In this document: in pieces, positions 1 to 8,515 of the stretch
Position numbering within the stretch: position 1 is the first letter of the stretch
Layout: each line of letters starts with the position of its first letter
DNA from: Sphingomonadales bacterium
GTDB taxonomy: Bacteria; Bacteroidota; Bacteroidia; UBA7662
NCBI GenBank assembly: GCA_016872215.1
Contig: VHAX01000021.1
Location: 1 to 38,987 of the forward strand
Direction: 5' to 3'
Length of the DNA stretch: 38,987 nucleotides
The notes under the pieces: generated by a model
The model's input: only the letters and a program-made list of their open reading frames with translations
Database searches by the model: none
What the model was told of the DNA's origin: nothing
Program-made: the position numbers and the translations under genes

Positions 1-2
1 CC

Positions 3-3000
3 CCCTTGCAGTATATCGTGGGCACACAATCATTTAATACCAGCGGCATCTACACCATTACGCTCACCAATCTCTCAGGTTGCGACAGTGTAATCACGCT
101 CAATCTGTATATCGATCAAGATTCATTATTCATCATCCGACAACCCCAATCGCGGCAGGTACTCCTGACCGATACGGGGACCTTCACAGCGGAAGCATTC
201 GGGGCGGGCTACTACCGCTGGCAGCAAAAGCAAGGTGGCATTTGGGTGTACCTACCCGAGCAGCATCCGTTCAGTGGCACAGAATCCCCCGTTTTAAGGT
301 TTACAGCCCTTGCCGCGCTGCACAACACCCTATACCGACTTCAGGCCAGCGGATGCGGGGGGGTGACCCACACTGATTCCGTACTGCTGAGCGTGCATCC
401 CCTGCTCGATAGCATACAATTGGCCTTACCGCTCGACATAGGTTGTCCGAACGATACATTAAATCTACCCATCAGAATCTCCGGATCCTCCCAAATTGGG
501 GCCATACAAGCGGCATTTACCTACGATACAACCGTACTACAGCTATTGTCGTTTACCGCTGCCCCTCAATCAGGTGTAACCTTGAACCATCAACAAGGAA
601 CGGTCTACATTGTCAGGCAAACCGCCAGCCCTCTGACCATCAATGGCGATACCTTATTGACCCTCCGCTTAGTCGTTATTACGCAAGGAATTTCGCAGTT
701 GCAGTGGCAAGTCCCCCAAGCGGGTGTAATGGGAATTTCCAGCCCGGCACCAGGTTCACTTTTGCATCGGGTGTCCTACAGATCGGGCCTAATAGATGCC
801 GAAGGCAATCGGCCGGTGGTACAAATTCAGCCAGGGCACACAAGCGTCACGGCCGGACAAACAGCTGTTTTGACCGTTCAGGCGCAGAATGTCCAGGCCA
901 TTCGATGGCAGCGGCTAACGCAAGGAACGTGGTTGGAGTTGAATAACGGGGGTGTGTACCAAGGGGTGGAATCGGATACATTATTCATTACCAACACGCC
1001 CGACAGTCTGAACCAGTCGCGGTATCGTGCCTTATTACTTGGAACTTGTCCCTCTTCCCTCGCGACCGATGAAGCCGTGTTGACGGTCCTGAGCAATCTG
1101 GCCCCCATAATCCTACGGATCGACAGCCTTGGGGCTTGTCCCGGGGCCTCCGTGCAAGTGCCCATTCGGCTGTCACAGGCCGATGCAGTGGATTCATTTC
1201 GACTGGTTATTACCTACAATCCTGATAGTCTGCAGTTCCAAGGCGTGAGCAATTTACACCCTTCGATCATCGGACGAGTGCATCTTCAATCGACATCTGG
1301 TAGACTTCAGATATCGGGCAGCCATTTAGCCGGCCTCTTTACGGGGCCCGCTATGACCTTATTGGAGGCCGGTTTCACCGTGTTGGCCAGTTCCAGCCTT
1401 AATTTAGACAGCCTTCCTCAGAATTTCCAGTGGTTTTCACGCTTCCGACAGCCTCTATTCGGTCAGTTCGTACCCGGTGGTGTATTCCTTAATGTATTCC
1501 CATACGTCGAAATCCTGCCCGTGCCTTTCCTTTGCACGGCCGATGGCCCACATACGCTCCAGGCGACCCCTGCGGGTGGTGTTTTCAGTGGAAGCGGAGT
1601 GATTGGCAACCAATTGTATCCGGTTCAAGGTGCGGGAACGCGTCTCATCACCTACACCGTAAATGTGAACGGATGCGTGATCGTTTCCCGTTCACTCGTC
1701 ACCATCTACACCACAACCCAGGGCAGCGCAGGTTTGGATCAACAAATATGCCGGGGTGCCACGGCCAGCCTCACGGCTAGTGGGGGCGTGCGGTTTCTCT
1801 GGAGTACGGGTGACACTACGACCACCATTCAGGTAGCACCTGCCTTCACGACCTCCTATGGGGTGGAGGTTACCAATGCAGTGGGATGCAGTAGCTTCGA
1901 TACGGTACGGGTGGAAGTTCTGGCTCCAACACCCGTTTCGGCAGGCCCCGATCAATCGATTTGCCCGGGTGGAAGCGTTGCGCTCGGGGCATCGGGTGCG
2001 GTCCAATACTTCTGGTCGCTCACCAATGGGTCGCCCGCCATCGGATTGTCGTCGGTGACCTCCCCGAATCCGATAGCCGCGCCAGCCGTCAGTACCGTTT
2101 ATATGGTGACGGGTCTCAGCGCCAATGGATGCCCGTCTACTGACACGGTTCGGGTAATAATCAATCCACCGCCCATGGTGAGCCTTTCCGATACAGCCAT
2201 TAATTATTGTCCAGGTGCTCCCCCTGTCGCGCTACAGGCATTTGGCGCCCAGCAGTACACCTGGACACTGGTTAACGGGTCACCCGCCACGGGTTTGTCG
2301 ACCATCTCGGGTGCGCTGGTGTATGCATCACCTTCGCAAACCACCGTGTACCGTGTAACGGGCACTAATGCGCAAGGCTGTTCGGCATCGGCCAACGCAA
2401 CTGTACATGTGGAGCGACTCACCACCGGTTCGACGCGTGTGATTTGTCAGGGTTCATCAACCACTCTAAGCGCAAACTACACCGGCTTCATCGGTGCTGG
2501 TCAACAGGTTTTTTATCAGTGGACACCCACGACTGGTCTTAGTAACCCCAATATTGCCCAACCTTTGGCGAGTCCCACCTCCACCATACAATATAGGGTG
2601 TATGCCTATTCAGCGGGATGTACCCTCACGGCAGTCACCTCAGTCATTGTAAATCCCTCGCCTTTGGTGCAGGCCGGCCCTGATGTCCGTATCGCTCCGA
2701 GTTCATCGATTCGTCTACAGGCGCGTATCAGCGGGGGCACCGCACCTATACAGTTTAGTTGGAACCCCACGACCGGATTGAATAACCCAGCCACCTTAGA
2801 CCCACTGGCCTCGCCTAACGTCACCACAGATTATGTGCTCACAGTTACCTCCGGCAATGGGTGCGTTCGCTCGGATACCATTCGGGTGGAAGTCGACAGC
2901 AGCATCACAGGCCGCGCAATCAGCGGGCGGGTGCTCTATGACAACGCACAACTGACACCCTTGTCTCAGGCCACCGTAATCCTTGAATATTTGGGTAGCG

Positions 3001-3203
3001 CACCGGCGCCAGCATCCCCGCCAACACCAAATTCCGCTGCTATAACAAGTCCGAACCCAAATGCCGGTGGTCGTGAACAAACTGACCCAACCCGGGTCGA
3101 ACAGCAGGCGGCCGATGCCGGATCATTATTTCGTTCCGGAGTCATACACGCACTCATCACAAACCGTCGGTTTCGACTCATTTCACAGTTCGTCAACCGC
3201 TAA
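3..3203 (+). CDS. Large secreted cohesin-like/PKD-repeat adhesin, N-terminus outside the window
   Basis: The frame is already open at the left edge, so the true start lies upstream. Counting from the TTG at 6, the visible part is about 1065 residues. It has two cohesin-like beta-sandwich domains (about residues 134-230 and 368-465, each opening with a Cys-Pro-x-x-x-(L/V) strand and a 'TYDTTVLQ/TYNPDSLQ' strand), Ig-like segments at about 40-130 and 270-362, then at least four PKD/Ig-like repeats (about 570-965) with the recurring pattern AGPDQ-x-ICPG...W...T-x-Y-x-V-x-x-x-x-x-x-GC. Near 973-998 a carboxypeptidase-regulatory-like strand begins (SGRVLYDN...TVILEYLG) but is not completed; a Pro/Ala-rich then basic tail follows to the stop. 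There is no sorting domain here; the next ORF has one. Probably a cell-surface or released protein. The substrate is unknown. The stop overlaps the next start (TAATG). Confidence 0.8.
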   Translation, partial: PLQYIVGTQSFNTSGIYTITLTNLSGCDSVITLNLYIDQDSLFIIRQPQSRQVLLTDTGTFTAEAFGAGYYRWQQKQGGIWVYLPEQHPFSGTESPVLRFTALAALHNTLYRLQASGCGGVTHTDSVLLSVHPLLDSIQLALPLDIGCPNDTLNLPIRISGSSQIGAIQAAFTYDTTVLQLLSFTAAPQSGVTLNHQQGTVYIVRQTASPLTINGDTLLTLRLVVITQGISQLQWQVPQAGVMGISSPAPGSLLHRVSYRSGLIDAEGNRPVVQIQPGHTSVTAGQTAVLTVQAQNVQAIRWQRLTQGTWLELNNGGVYQGVESDTLFITNTPDSLNQSRYRALLLGTCPSSLATDEAVLTVLSNLAPIILRIDSLGACPGASVQVPIRLSQADAVDSFRLVITYNPDSLQFQGVSNLHPSIIGRVHLQSTSGRLQISGSHLAGLFTGPAMTLLEAGFTVLASSSLNLDSLPQNFQWFSRFRQPLFGQFVPGGVFLNVFPYVEILPVPFLCTADGPHTLQATPAGGVFSGSGVIGNQLYPVQGAGTRLITYTVNVNGCVIVSRSLVTIYTTTQGSAGLDQQICRGATASLTASGGVRFLWSTGDTTTTIQVAPAFTTSYGVEVTNAVGCSSFDTVRVEVLAPTPVSAGPDQSICPGGSVALGASGAVQYFWSLTNGSPAIGLSSVTSPNPIAAPAVSTVYMVTGLSANGCPSTDTVRVIINPPPMVSLSDTAINYCPGAPPVALQAFGAQQYTWTLVNGSPATGLSTISGALVYASPSQTTVYRVTGTNAQGCSASANATVHVERLTTGSTRVICQGSSTTLSANYTGFIGAGQQVFYQWTPTTGLSNPNIAQPLASPTSTIQYRVYAYSAGCTLTAVTSVIVNPSPLVQAGPDVRIAPSSSIRLQARISGGTAPIQFSWNPTTGLNNPATLDPLASPNVTTDYVLTVTSGNGCVRSDTIRVEVDSSITGRAISGRVLYDNAQLTPLSQATVILEYLGSAPAPASPPTPNSAAITSPNPNAGGREQTDPTRVEQQAADAGSLFRSGVIHALITNRRFRLISQFVNR

Positions 3204-4402
3204 TGTTTTATACCATGAACACAAAGAATTTGGCTGGGTTTCACCGGTTGTGGTCGAAAATCCATAGTGGACTCCCTCGTAATATCCTATTTATATGCGT
3301 GGCCATATCTCTATGCCACATCACAGCCTCGGCGCAGTGGTCGCAGTCGTATGCGGTCGGCAGCGGCGGACATTTCATATTCCAGAATCTGCCCAATGGT
3401 GTCTATCGATTGACCGCCCAGACCGGCATGGCGCCGGGTGGGGTAACGGCTGCTGATGCGCATTTGATTTTCCAGTCGTTTGCCAATCCTTCGTTGCTGG
3501 GTGGATTAGCTCGGAAGGCGGCGGATGGCAATGGAGATGGTGTCGTGAACATCAGCGATGCCTCATTGGTGCTTCAGCACTCGCTTCAGAGCCCTAGTGC
3601 CAATTTAGCCACGGATTATGTGACTGACACCGTTTTGCTTGCGCTTCAGGACTCCAACGAAAGTCGGTCAGTTCGTGTTCTATCGTGCGGGGATGTCAAC
3701 CGTAGCTTTCAACCTGCTCAACGCTTATCCAACGGCCTGATTTTCGAGGAAGACCCGAATGGTTGGCCCTCCACTTATCCATATGTTGTGTTACCCGTGC
3801 GTGTTTCCCGTTCGCTTTCACTCGGTTCATTTCAGTGTTTCACCCTACTACCCCCTGGCGCCCGTGTATTATCGGTAAGGTCTCCATTCATAGAAGAAGA
3901 TGTTTCCTTTATTCAATCAAACGACACCCTCAGGTTGGGATGGTACAGCACGAAAGGTGCAGTAGAGGTTTTGGCGGGCTCTGCGCTATGGGAAATGACT
4001 TTTGACCAGCCGGCGCATCTTTTTTCCGATTTTCAGTGGATAACCCTGCCTGGCTCGGAATGGGCCAATGGGTCGGCACAGCCTCAGGAACCGATTACCC
4101 TCTACATACCCCGCAGCCGTGCAAAGCAATCCAGTGGGGATTTGCGGGTATTCCCGAACCCAACATCAGGGCTGTTCCGCATGCATTTTGACCTTGAGCA
4201 GACTGGGCGCGTCCGAATTACCCTGCATGAGGCCAGCGGGCGACTCGTCGAACTATTGCAGGAATCAGAAGTACATGCCGGACCATATGAAGCCCTTGCC
4301 GATATTTCTCCACGGCAACCCGGAGTTTATCTGGTACAAATGGAATTCACAAGCCTTGCTGGCGTCCGCATGAGCCGGTCCCGGTTGATTGTAAGCCGGT
4401 AA
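3203..4402 (+). CDS. Dockerin-like T9SS-secreted protein, probable C-terminal part of the preceding gene
   Basis: 399 residues if started at 3203; an ATG at 3215 is equally possible. Residues 27-44 form a hydrophobic stretch ending in ASA-Q that could act as a signal peptide. Residues 47-70 (SYAVGSGGHFIFQNLPNGVYRL) look like the second half of the beta-sandwich left incomplete at the end of the upstream ORF. Residues 78-130 hold dockerin-like helices with a calcium-loop pattern (AADGNGDGVVNISDASLVL), followed by a CGDVNRSF motif that commonly follows such repeats in Bacteroidota surface proteins. The last about 88 residues (from DLRVFPNPTSG) are a type A T9SS sorting domain ending in a basic LIVSR. 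Either a separate secreted protein translated by coupling at TAATG, or the downstream half of a gene broken by a frameshift or insertion. I favour the second. Confidence 0.75.
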   Translation: MFYTMNTKNLAGFHRLWSKIHSGLPRNILFICVAISLCHITASAQWSQSYAVGSGGHFIFQNLPNGVYRLTAQTGMAPGGVTAADAHLIFQSFANPSLLGGLARKAADGNGDGVVNISDASLVLQHSLQSPSANLATDYVTDTVLLALQDSNESRSVRVLSCGDVNRSFQPAQRLSNGLIFEEDPNGWPSTYPYVVLPVRVSRSLSLGSFQCFTLLPPGARVLSVRSPFIEEDVSFIQSNDTLRLGWYSTKGAVEVLAGSALWEMTFDQPAHLFSDFQWITLPGSEWANGSAQPQEPITLYIPRSRAKQSSGDLRVFPNPTSGLFRMHFDLEQTGRVRITLHEASGRLVELLQESEVHAGPYEALADISPRQPGVYLVQMEFTSLAGVRMSRSRLIVSR

Positions 4403-4423
4403 AACTATTACCGGCCGATTTTT
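4395..4423 (+). terminator. Intrinsic terminator of the adhesin genes
   Basis: A perfect 8-bp stem GCCGGTAA / TTACCGGC with loop AACTA is followed by CGATTTTTGATTTT. It overlaps the stop codon of the sorting-domain ORF, so it ends that transcript right at the gene end. Confidence 0.75.
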
Positions 4424-4518
4424 GATTTTAAAAAAATCGATGATGATCGAAATTTGTTGAAACGGCTCATTAAAAAAATCCCCAAAAACTTTTGGAACAA
4501 AATGAAGTTTTCAAAACT

Positions 4519-4556
4519 AAAAAACCCCATTCCTGATGTTGAAATGGGGTTTTTTG
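4519..4556 (-). terminator. Terminator just downstream of tRNA-Arg (works in both directions)
   Basis: AAACCCCATT and AATGGGGTTT pair around an 11-nt loop, with A-runs on one side and T-runs on the other. Read on the minus strand it directly follows the tRNA-Arg 3' end. Read on the plus strand it also has a T tail and could be a second stop for the adhesin transcript. Confidence 0.8.
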
Positions 4557-4628
4557 TGGTCTCGGCAGGAATCGAACCTGCATCTTAGGCTCCGGAAACC
4601 TACATACTATCCGTTGTACTACGAGACC
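4557..4628 (-). tRNA. tRNA-Arg (anticodon CCG)
   Basis: On the minus strand the cloverleaf is complete: acceptor GGTCTCG/CGAGACC, D arm GTAC...GTAT, anticodon stem TAGGT/GCCTA with loop TTCCGGA giving anticodon CCG (reads CGG), and T arm GCAGG-TTCGATT-CCTGC. The discriminator is A. The 3' CCA is not encoded, since the next bases are CAC, unlike the fMet gene nearby. A terminator hairpin starts immediately after it. Confidence 0.95.
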
Positions 4629-4643
4629 AGCCTAATGAGAACG

Positions 4644-4651
4644 CAAAAATA
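4644..4651 (-). promoter_or_regulatory. Minus-7 box for tRNA-Arg
   Basis: TATTTTTG on the minus strand matches the Bacteroidota TAnnTTTG element exactly and ends 15 bases before the tRNA 5' end, which puts the start site a few bases before the tRNA. The -33 element is weak (TGCG at 19 bp spacing). Confidence 0.6.
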
Positions 4652-4821
4652 TGGGCTTTTTCACGATTTGCGCACCATATACGGGGCAAAGGACTATATG
4701 AAAACATGGAGGAAATACTTTTTGTGGACAACTTGTTCATAAACCCGATTTCCAGTGGATAACCTTCTTTTCCTTGTGGATATTGCGTGCATATTTTGTG
4801 ATCAACTTTCACCCCTTTTCG

Positions 4822-4852
4822 TTTGCCTGAATCATTTTTGTATATACCTTTA
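4822..4852 (+). promoter_or_regulatory. Promoter of the large structured RNA
   Basis: TTTG (4822-4825), exactly 19 bases, then TACCTTTA (4845-4852). This matches the Bacteroidota primary sigma consensus TTTG-N19-TAnnTTTG at all but the last position. Expected start site is near 4858-4860, and no protein-coding frame follows on this strand. Confidence 0.7.
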
Positions 4853-4857
4853 CTCGT

Positions 4858-5720
4858 CGGTTTCGTCATCCTTGTCTGATGCGAAAGCAACAACGTTCTT
4901 AAACAGACTGGCCCAAAATTGGGGGTGCTTGAGTCCAATGATTACTGCGAAGTAATGTCGGAAGCAGCCGGGGGTTCACCCCGAGGCATCGGTGTCAGGC
5001 AAAACGGATTACACGTCCTATGTGGCGTGTGAGTCAACCGAAGGCGGCCGCAGAGCTTGTCGAAGGTTGAATCAGAATGTGGCCTCCGGCCATAGTTCGT
5101 GATCCGCGGGCAGTGTGCGCGTCAGATTCACAAGCCTTATGGTTTGCGGGGTGTGATGCAGATGATGGATGCAATGCCATCAGAGCGCTGGCCGAACTGA
5201 TTCACCGGATAGGATCGAGGGAAGGCGCATAGCCAACCTAGATACTGTGCAGAAATGCCTGCCGGGAAACCTAATGACCATCAACCGAGCGAAGCGGGAA
5301 TCATGAAAGAAAGGTCGGAAGATCTGCCGAAGACTGATTCAAAGGAAGGTCGCAAGGTCTTCAAAACGCCCGCAAGGTGATGGAAATAGGGGACCATTGC
5401 GCAGTTGATGCTTAGCGGAGTAGTAGTTGAAACCGGCCGTAAGGTCGGCAGAGATAAAAGCAAGCGGTGTTGCAAGGCACCACAAACCAATCGGGTGGCA
5501 AGGTGAAGGGTCCGGAAGTTGGCGAAAGTCACGGTCGGACTGAGACTCGCAAGGGCAGAAGTCAAGCCGGAGTTGCAGTTCCTGCAAACCCAGTCATGAG
5601 GAAGTTGGACAATCTGCATCTCTAAAACAGTTGCAGTTGTCGATGTGGTCAGCGAGCCGATGGGTCACGGGTAAAGCCATGGCCACGACGGGGGTCCGGA
5701 AACGGATCCCCGTTTTTTTT
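4858..5720 (+). ncRNA. Large (about 860 nt) structured non-coding RNA, family not recognised
   Basis: The stretch from the promoter to the terminator has no plausible plus-strand gene but is full of RNA-like structure. Clear hairpins with GNRA loops include ATTACT-GCGA-AGTAAT (4941-4956), AGGTC-GGAA-GATCT (near 5312-5325), AAGGTC-GCAA-GGTCTT (5346-5361), CCGGCC-GTAA-GGTCGG (5433-5448) and GGTGTT-GCAA-GGCACC (near 5466-5481), plus CGGGG-TTCA-CCCCG (4969-4983), TTGCAG-TTC-CTGCAA (5573-5587), and a GGCCGC...GTGGCC stem near 5046-5085. The element NG(C/T)AAGG occurs six times between 5351 and 5555. GTGGTC pairs with GGCCAC just before the terminator. Size, density of GNRA loops and tRNA neighbours recall large RNAs such as GOLLD, ROOL or OLE, but I see no signature that assigns it. 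It lacks the tmRNA tag/tRNA-like ends and the RNase P GAGGAAAGTCCGG core. Confidence 0.75.
5688..5720 (+). terminator. Terminator of the large structured RNA
   Basis: An 11-bp stem, ACGGGGGTCCG / CGGATCCCCGT with one G-T pair and a GAAA tetraloop, is followed by eight T residues. This is a textbook intrinsic terminator on the plus strand with no protein gene upstream for it to serve, so it marks the 3' end of a non-coding transcript. Confidence 0.92.
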
Positions 5721-5865
5721 GCCCCCACTGTGGGAAATTGATGTCGTTGTGGATTGCTTGGGCTGTGGGAATTCGCTTTGATTGAGGGTATTCGGATCGA
5801 TTTTTCTCTCTGTGTACGGGCCTAAGTCCTGAACTGGGCACGAGCCTGACACCAAAAATACGAGC

Positions 5866-5892
5866 AAAAAAAGCCGCGCGAGGCGACTTTTT
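5866..5892 (-). terminator. Terminator of tRNA-fMet
   Basis: On the minus strand AAAAAGTCGC pairs with GCGGCTTTTT around loop CTCGC (one T-G pair), ending in a T run. It begins two bases after the encoded CCA of the tRNA. Confidence 0.88.
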
Positions 5893-5893
5893 A

Positions 5894-5968
<75 letters not shown>

Positions 5969-5977
5969 ATAGGAGTG

Positions 5978-6009
5978 CAAAGATAAAATGCAGACATTTG
6001 CAATCCAAA
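5978..6009 (-). promoter_or_regulatory. Promoter of tRNA-fMet
   Basis: On the minus strand TTTG (6006-6009), 20 bases, then TATCTTTG (5978-5985), a perfect TAnnTTTG element. The predicted start is within a few bases of the tRNA 5' end at 5968. It lies in the 47-base gap to the divergent era gene. Confidence 0.7.
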
Positions 6010-6015
6010 TAAATA

Positions 6016-6909
6016 ATGAACAACCACAAAGCCGGATTCATCAGTCTGCTCGGCCTCCCCAACGCAGGTAAATCAACCCTAATGAACGCCCTGGTAGGGG
6101 AGAGGTTGTCGATCATCACCCCCAAGGCTCAAACCACCCGACACCGCATCATCGGAATCCTAAGCGGGGAAGGCTACCAACTCGTGTTTAGTGACACGCC
6201 CGGATACCTCGAAAGCGCCCACGGACTGCACCAGATGATGATGCGGTATGTCGATTCAGCCCTGCGTGATGCCGATATTGTACTGCTGATGGTCGACATA
6301 TCCCGACCCCCGGCAAAGGACGCCGACCCCTACCGAAAGCAGATCATCGACGCGGCAGAATCACTCATCGTGCTCTTCAACAAGACTGACCTGCTCAAGC
6401 CAGAAGAGCGCGAAGATCGACTGCTGGAATGGCGAGAACAGTTCCCCGATCAACAAATAATGGGACTCTCGGCCACAACCGGAGAAGGAAAAAATGAGCT
6501 GATGCAAGCCCTGCTCGACCGAATTCCCGAATGCCCAGCCTATTACGATCCTGACGCACTCACCGATAAAAGCGAGCGATTTATCGCAGCAGAGATCATC
6601 CGCGAGAAGATATTCTTGAACTACCGACAAGAAGTACCCTATTCCACCGAGGTCATGATTGAACACTTTAAGGACGATGACGGCCTTTTGCGCATAGAAG
6701 CAATTGTATATGTAGAGCGCGAATCGCAAAAGGGCATCATCATCGGTGCGGGCGGGTCGGGGCTCAAAGCCGTGGGGACTGAAGCGCGCAAGGATATGGA
6801 AGCCTTCTGGCAACAAAAAATATTTCTCACCATAAGGGTAAAAGTCCGTCCCAATTGGCGCAACGACCCGCGACAACTCCGTTATTTCGGGTACAGCGAC
6901 AAATCATGA
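6016..6909 (+). CDS. era: GTPase Era
   Basis: 297 residues, the usual Era length. Era is an essential GTPase that binds the 3' end of 16S rRNA and helps mature the small ribosomal subunit. G1 GLPNAGKST is at residues 13-21, the switch threonines near 40, G3 DTPG at 60-63 and G4 NKTD at 122-125. The C-terminal KH domain carries the RNA-binding loop GIIIGAGGSGLK near residues 239-250. The ATG at 6016 puts the first G motif at the standard place. The TGA stop overlaps the der start (ATGA, 6906-6909), so the two ribosome-assembly GTPases are translationally coupled, an order common in Bacteroidota. Confidence 0.97.
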   Translation: MNNHKAGFISLLGLPNAGKSTLMNALVGERLSIITPKAQTTRHRIIGILSGEGYQLVFSDTPGYLESAHGLHQMMMRYVDSALRDADIVLLMVDISRPPAKDADPYRKQIIDAAESLIVLFNKTDLLKPEEREDRLLEWREQFPDQQIMGLSATTGEGKNELMQALLDRIPECPAYYDPDALTDKSERFIAAEIIREKIFLNYRQEVPYSTEVMIEHFKDDDGLLRIEAIVYVERESQKGIIIGAGGSGLKAVGTEARKDMEAFWQQKIFLTIRVKVRPNWRNDPRQLRYFGYSDKS

Positions 6910-8207
6910 GCAGAATTGTAGCGATCGTAGGACGCCCCAACGTAGGCAAATCGACATTGTTCAATAGACTCATCGGTCGGCGCGAAGCCATCGTTGATGA
7001 CCTTTCGGGTGTGACCCGCGACCGTCACTACGGCACATCGGAGTGGTGTGACGAGGCATTCACCATCATCGACACCGGCGGATACGTCACCCAGTCGGAA
7101 GACCAGTTCGAAGCAGCCATACGCAAACAAGTGCACCTGGCCATCGAAGAAGCCGATATATTGTTGTTTGTGGTGGACGTGACCACCGGCATCACCGACC
7201 TCGACCAGTCACTCGCCAACATGCTCAGGCGCCATCCGAAACCTCTGTTGGTGGTGGCTAATAAAGTAGACCACGGCGAGCGTCTGCCCGCCAGCAGCGA
7301 ATTCTATGCCTTTGGGTTGGGGGAGGTCTACCCCATTTCCTCCCAGACCGGATCTGGAACAGGCGAATTACTCGATGAACTCATCAAGCATCTGCCACCC
7401 GCCACCGAGCCCGCACCGGAACTGCCCAAAATAGCCCTCGTGGGCCGTCCCAACGTTGGTAAATCCACCCTGCTCAACGCTTTGCTGGGTTATGAACGCA
7501 CCATCGTGACACCAATCGCCGGCACCACACGCGACGCTGTGCACACAGAATACAAAGGATTCGGCCACCATTTTGTGCTCACCGACACCGCCGGGCTGCG
7601 TAAAAAGGCCAAAGTACATGAGGATATAGAATTCTACTCGGTGTTGCGTACCCTTCGGGTGATCGAGGAGTCGGACGTGATTCTATTGCTCCTTGATGCC
7701 ATTCAAGGCATTGAATCGCAGGATCTGCAAATCTTTCACCTCGCCTCCAAACACCGACGGGGCGTCGTGATCCTGGTCAACAAATGGGATTTGGTCGAAA
7801 AAGACCATAAAACCATGAAGGAATACGAGAAAACAATCCGTGAACGCCTGGCACCCTTTCGCGATGTACCCATATTGTTCATTTCGGCGACCGACAAGCA
7901 GCGCATTTTCCAGGCAGTGGAAACGGCCATGAAGGTTCATCAGGCACGTCAGGCGCACATTCCAACCCGACAACTGAATGAAGTGATGGGTAAGGTAATC
8001 GAAGATTACCCCCCGCCATCCTGGAAGGGAAAGTACATTCGAATAAAATACATCACCCAGTTGCGACAAGTGCCACCAACATTTGTTTTCTTTTGCAATC
8101 TGCCTCAATACATCCGAGACCCCTACAAACGTTACTTAGAAAATAAGTTGAGGGATCACTACAATTTGTCGGGTGTGCCCGTCATACTATTGTTCCGGGA
8201 AAAATAG
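6906..8207 (+). CDS. der: Tandem-domain GTPase Der (EngA)
   Basis: 433 residues from the ATG at 6906. The open frame extends upstream to 6855, but that part lies inside era, and the protein's first G motif follows directly from this ATG. Two consecutive GTPase domains each have GRPNVGKST (near residues 8 and 181), DTGG or DTAG at G3, and NKVD and NKWD at G4, followed by the KH-like domain with the conserved run after VRKxxP-type residues (here SWKGKYIRIKYITQ). Der works in assembly of the 50S ribosomal subunit. Start and era stop overlap by four bases. No clear terminator follows; the next gene has its own promoter. Confidence 0.97.
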   Translation: MSRIVAIVGRPNVGKSTLFNRLIGRREAIVDDLSGVTRDRHYGTSEWCDEAFTIIDTGGYVTQSEDQFEAAIRKQVHLAIEEADILLFVVDVTTGITDLDQSLANMLRRHPKPLLVVANKVDHGERLPASSEFYAFGLGEVYPISSQTGSGTGELLDELIKHLPPATEPAPELPKIALVGRPNVGKSTLLNALLGYERTIVTPIAGTTRDAVHTEYKGFGHHFVLTDTAGLRKKAKVHEDIEFYSVLRTLRVIEESDVILLLLDAIQGIESQDLQIFHLASKHRRGVVILVNKWDLVEKDHKTMKEYEKTIRERLAPFRDVPILFISATDKQRIFQAVETAMKVHQARQAHIPTRQLNEVMGKVIEDYPPPSWKGKYIRIKYITQLRQVPPTFVFFCNLPQYIRDPYKRYLENKLRDHYNLSGVPVILLFREK

Positions 8208-8281
8208 GGGAGGACCGGGCAAAGGCAAACAAGCGACTTCAATTCAAGAATTAAAAATATGTGAATTTTTTCTGTATCGTG

Positions 8282-8312
8282 GTTGCACACATTCTTTTAC
8301 TCATTACATTTG
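8282..8312 (+). promoter_or_regulatory. Promoter of the small lipoprotein gene
   Basis: GTTG (8282-8285), 19 bases, then a perfect TAnnTTTG element (TACATTTG, 8305-8312). The predicted start near 8318 leaves a leader of about 15 bases before the ATG at 8333, and rules out the in-frame upstream ATG at 8261. Confidence 0.7.
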
Positions 8313-8332
8313 CCTCGTTAAAACACAAACTT

Positions 8333-8515
8333 ATGAAAAATGTATTCTCTGTGCTGATGGCTGGTGTTATGTTGTTCTCAGTTGCTTGTGGTGGTGGTGA
8401 AGAAGCTGCAGAAGAAACAGCTGTTACAGAAGAAGTAGCGGCTGAAGAGCCTGCTGCTGCTCCTGACTCAACTGCTGCTGCTCCTGACTCAACTGCTGCT
8501 GCTCCTGCTCAGTAA
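8333..8515 (+). CDS. Small acidic alanine-rich lipoprotein
   Basis: 60 residues. The N-terminus MKNVFSVLMAGVMLFSVAC ends in a lipobox (S-V-A-C, Cys19), followed by GGG and a run rich in Glu and Ala, then a seven-residue unit (AAAPDST) repeated twice and ending AAAPAQ. The mature chain is therefore a short, acidic, probably disordered tail anchored to a membrane by lipid. Such tiny lipoproteins are common in Bacteroidota and have no assigned role. The start at 8333 is chosen because the promoter element lies at 8305-8312 and the signal peptide begins exactly there. A strong own promoter and four following terminators suggest heavy transcription. No function can be given. Confidence 0.8.
   Translation: MKNVFSVLMAGVMLFSVACGGGEEAAEETAVTEEVAAEEPAAAPDSTAAAPDSTAAAPAQ

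Noticed and set aside
5281-5619. Minus-strand frames of 112 and 82 codons within the structured RNA
   Set aside because: They overlap each other, have no recognisable motifs, and arise from RNA stems in a region with plus-strand promoter and terminator.
4858-5720. The large RNA as tmRNA, RNase P RNA or a group II intron
   Set aside because: There is no tRNA-like end or tag frame for tmRNA, no GAGGAAAGTCCGG core for RNase P, no domain V hairpin or reverse transcriptase for an intron, and it ends in an intrinsic terminator.
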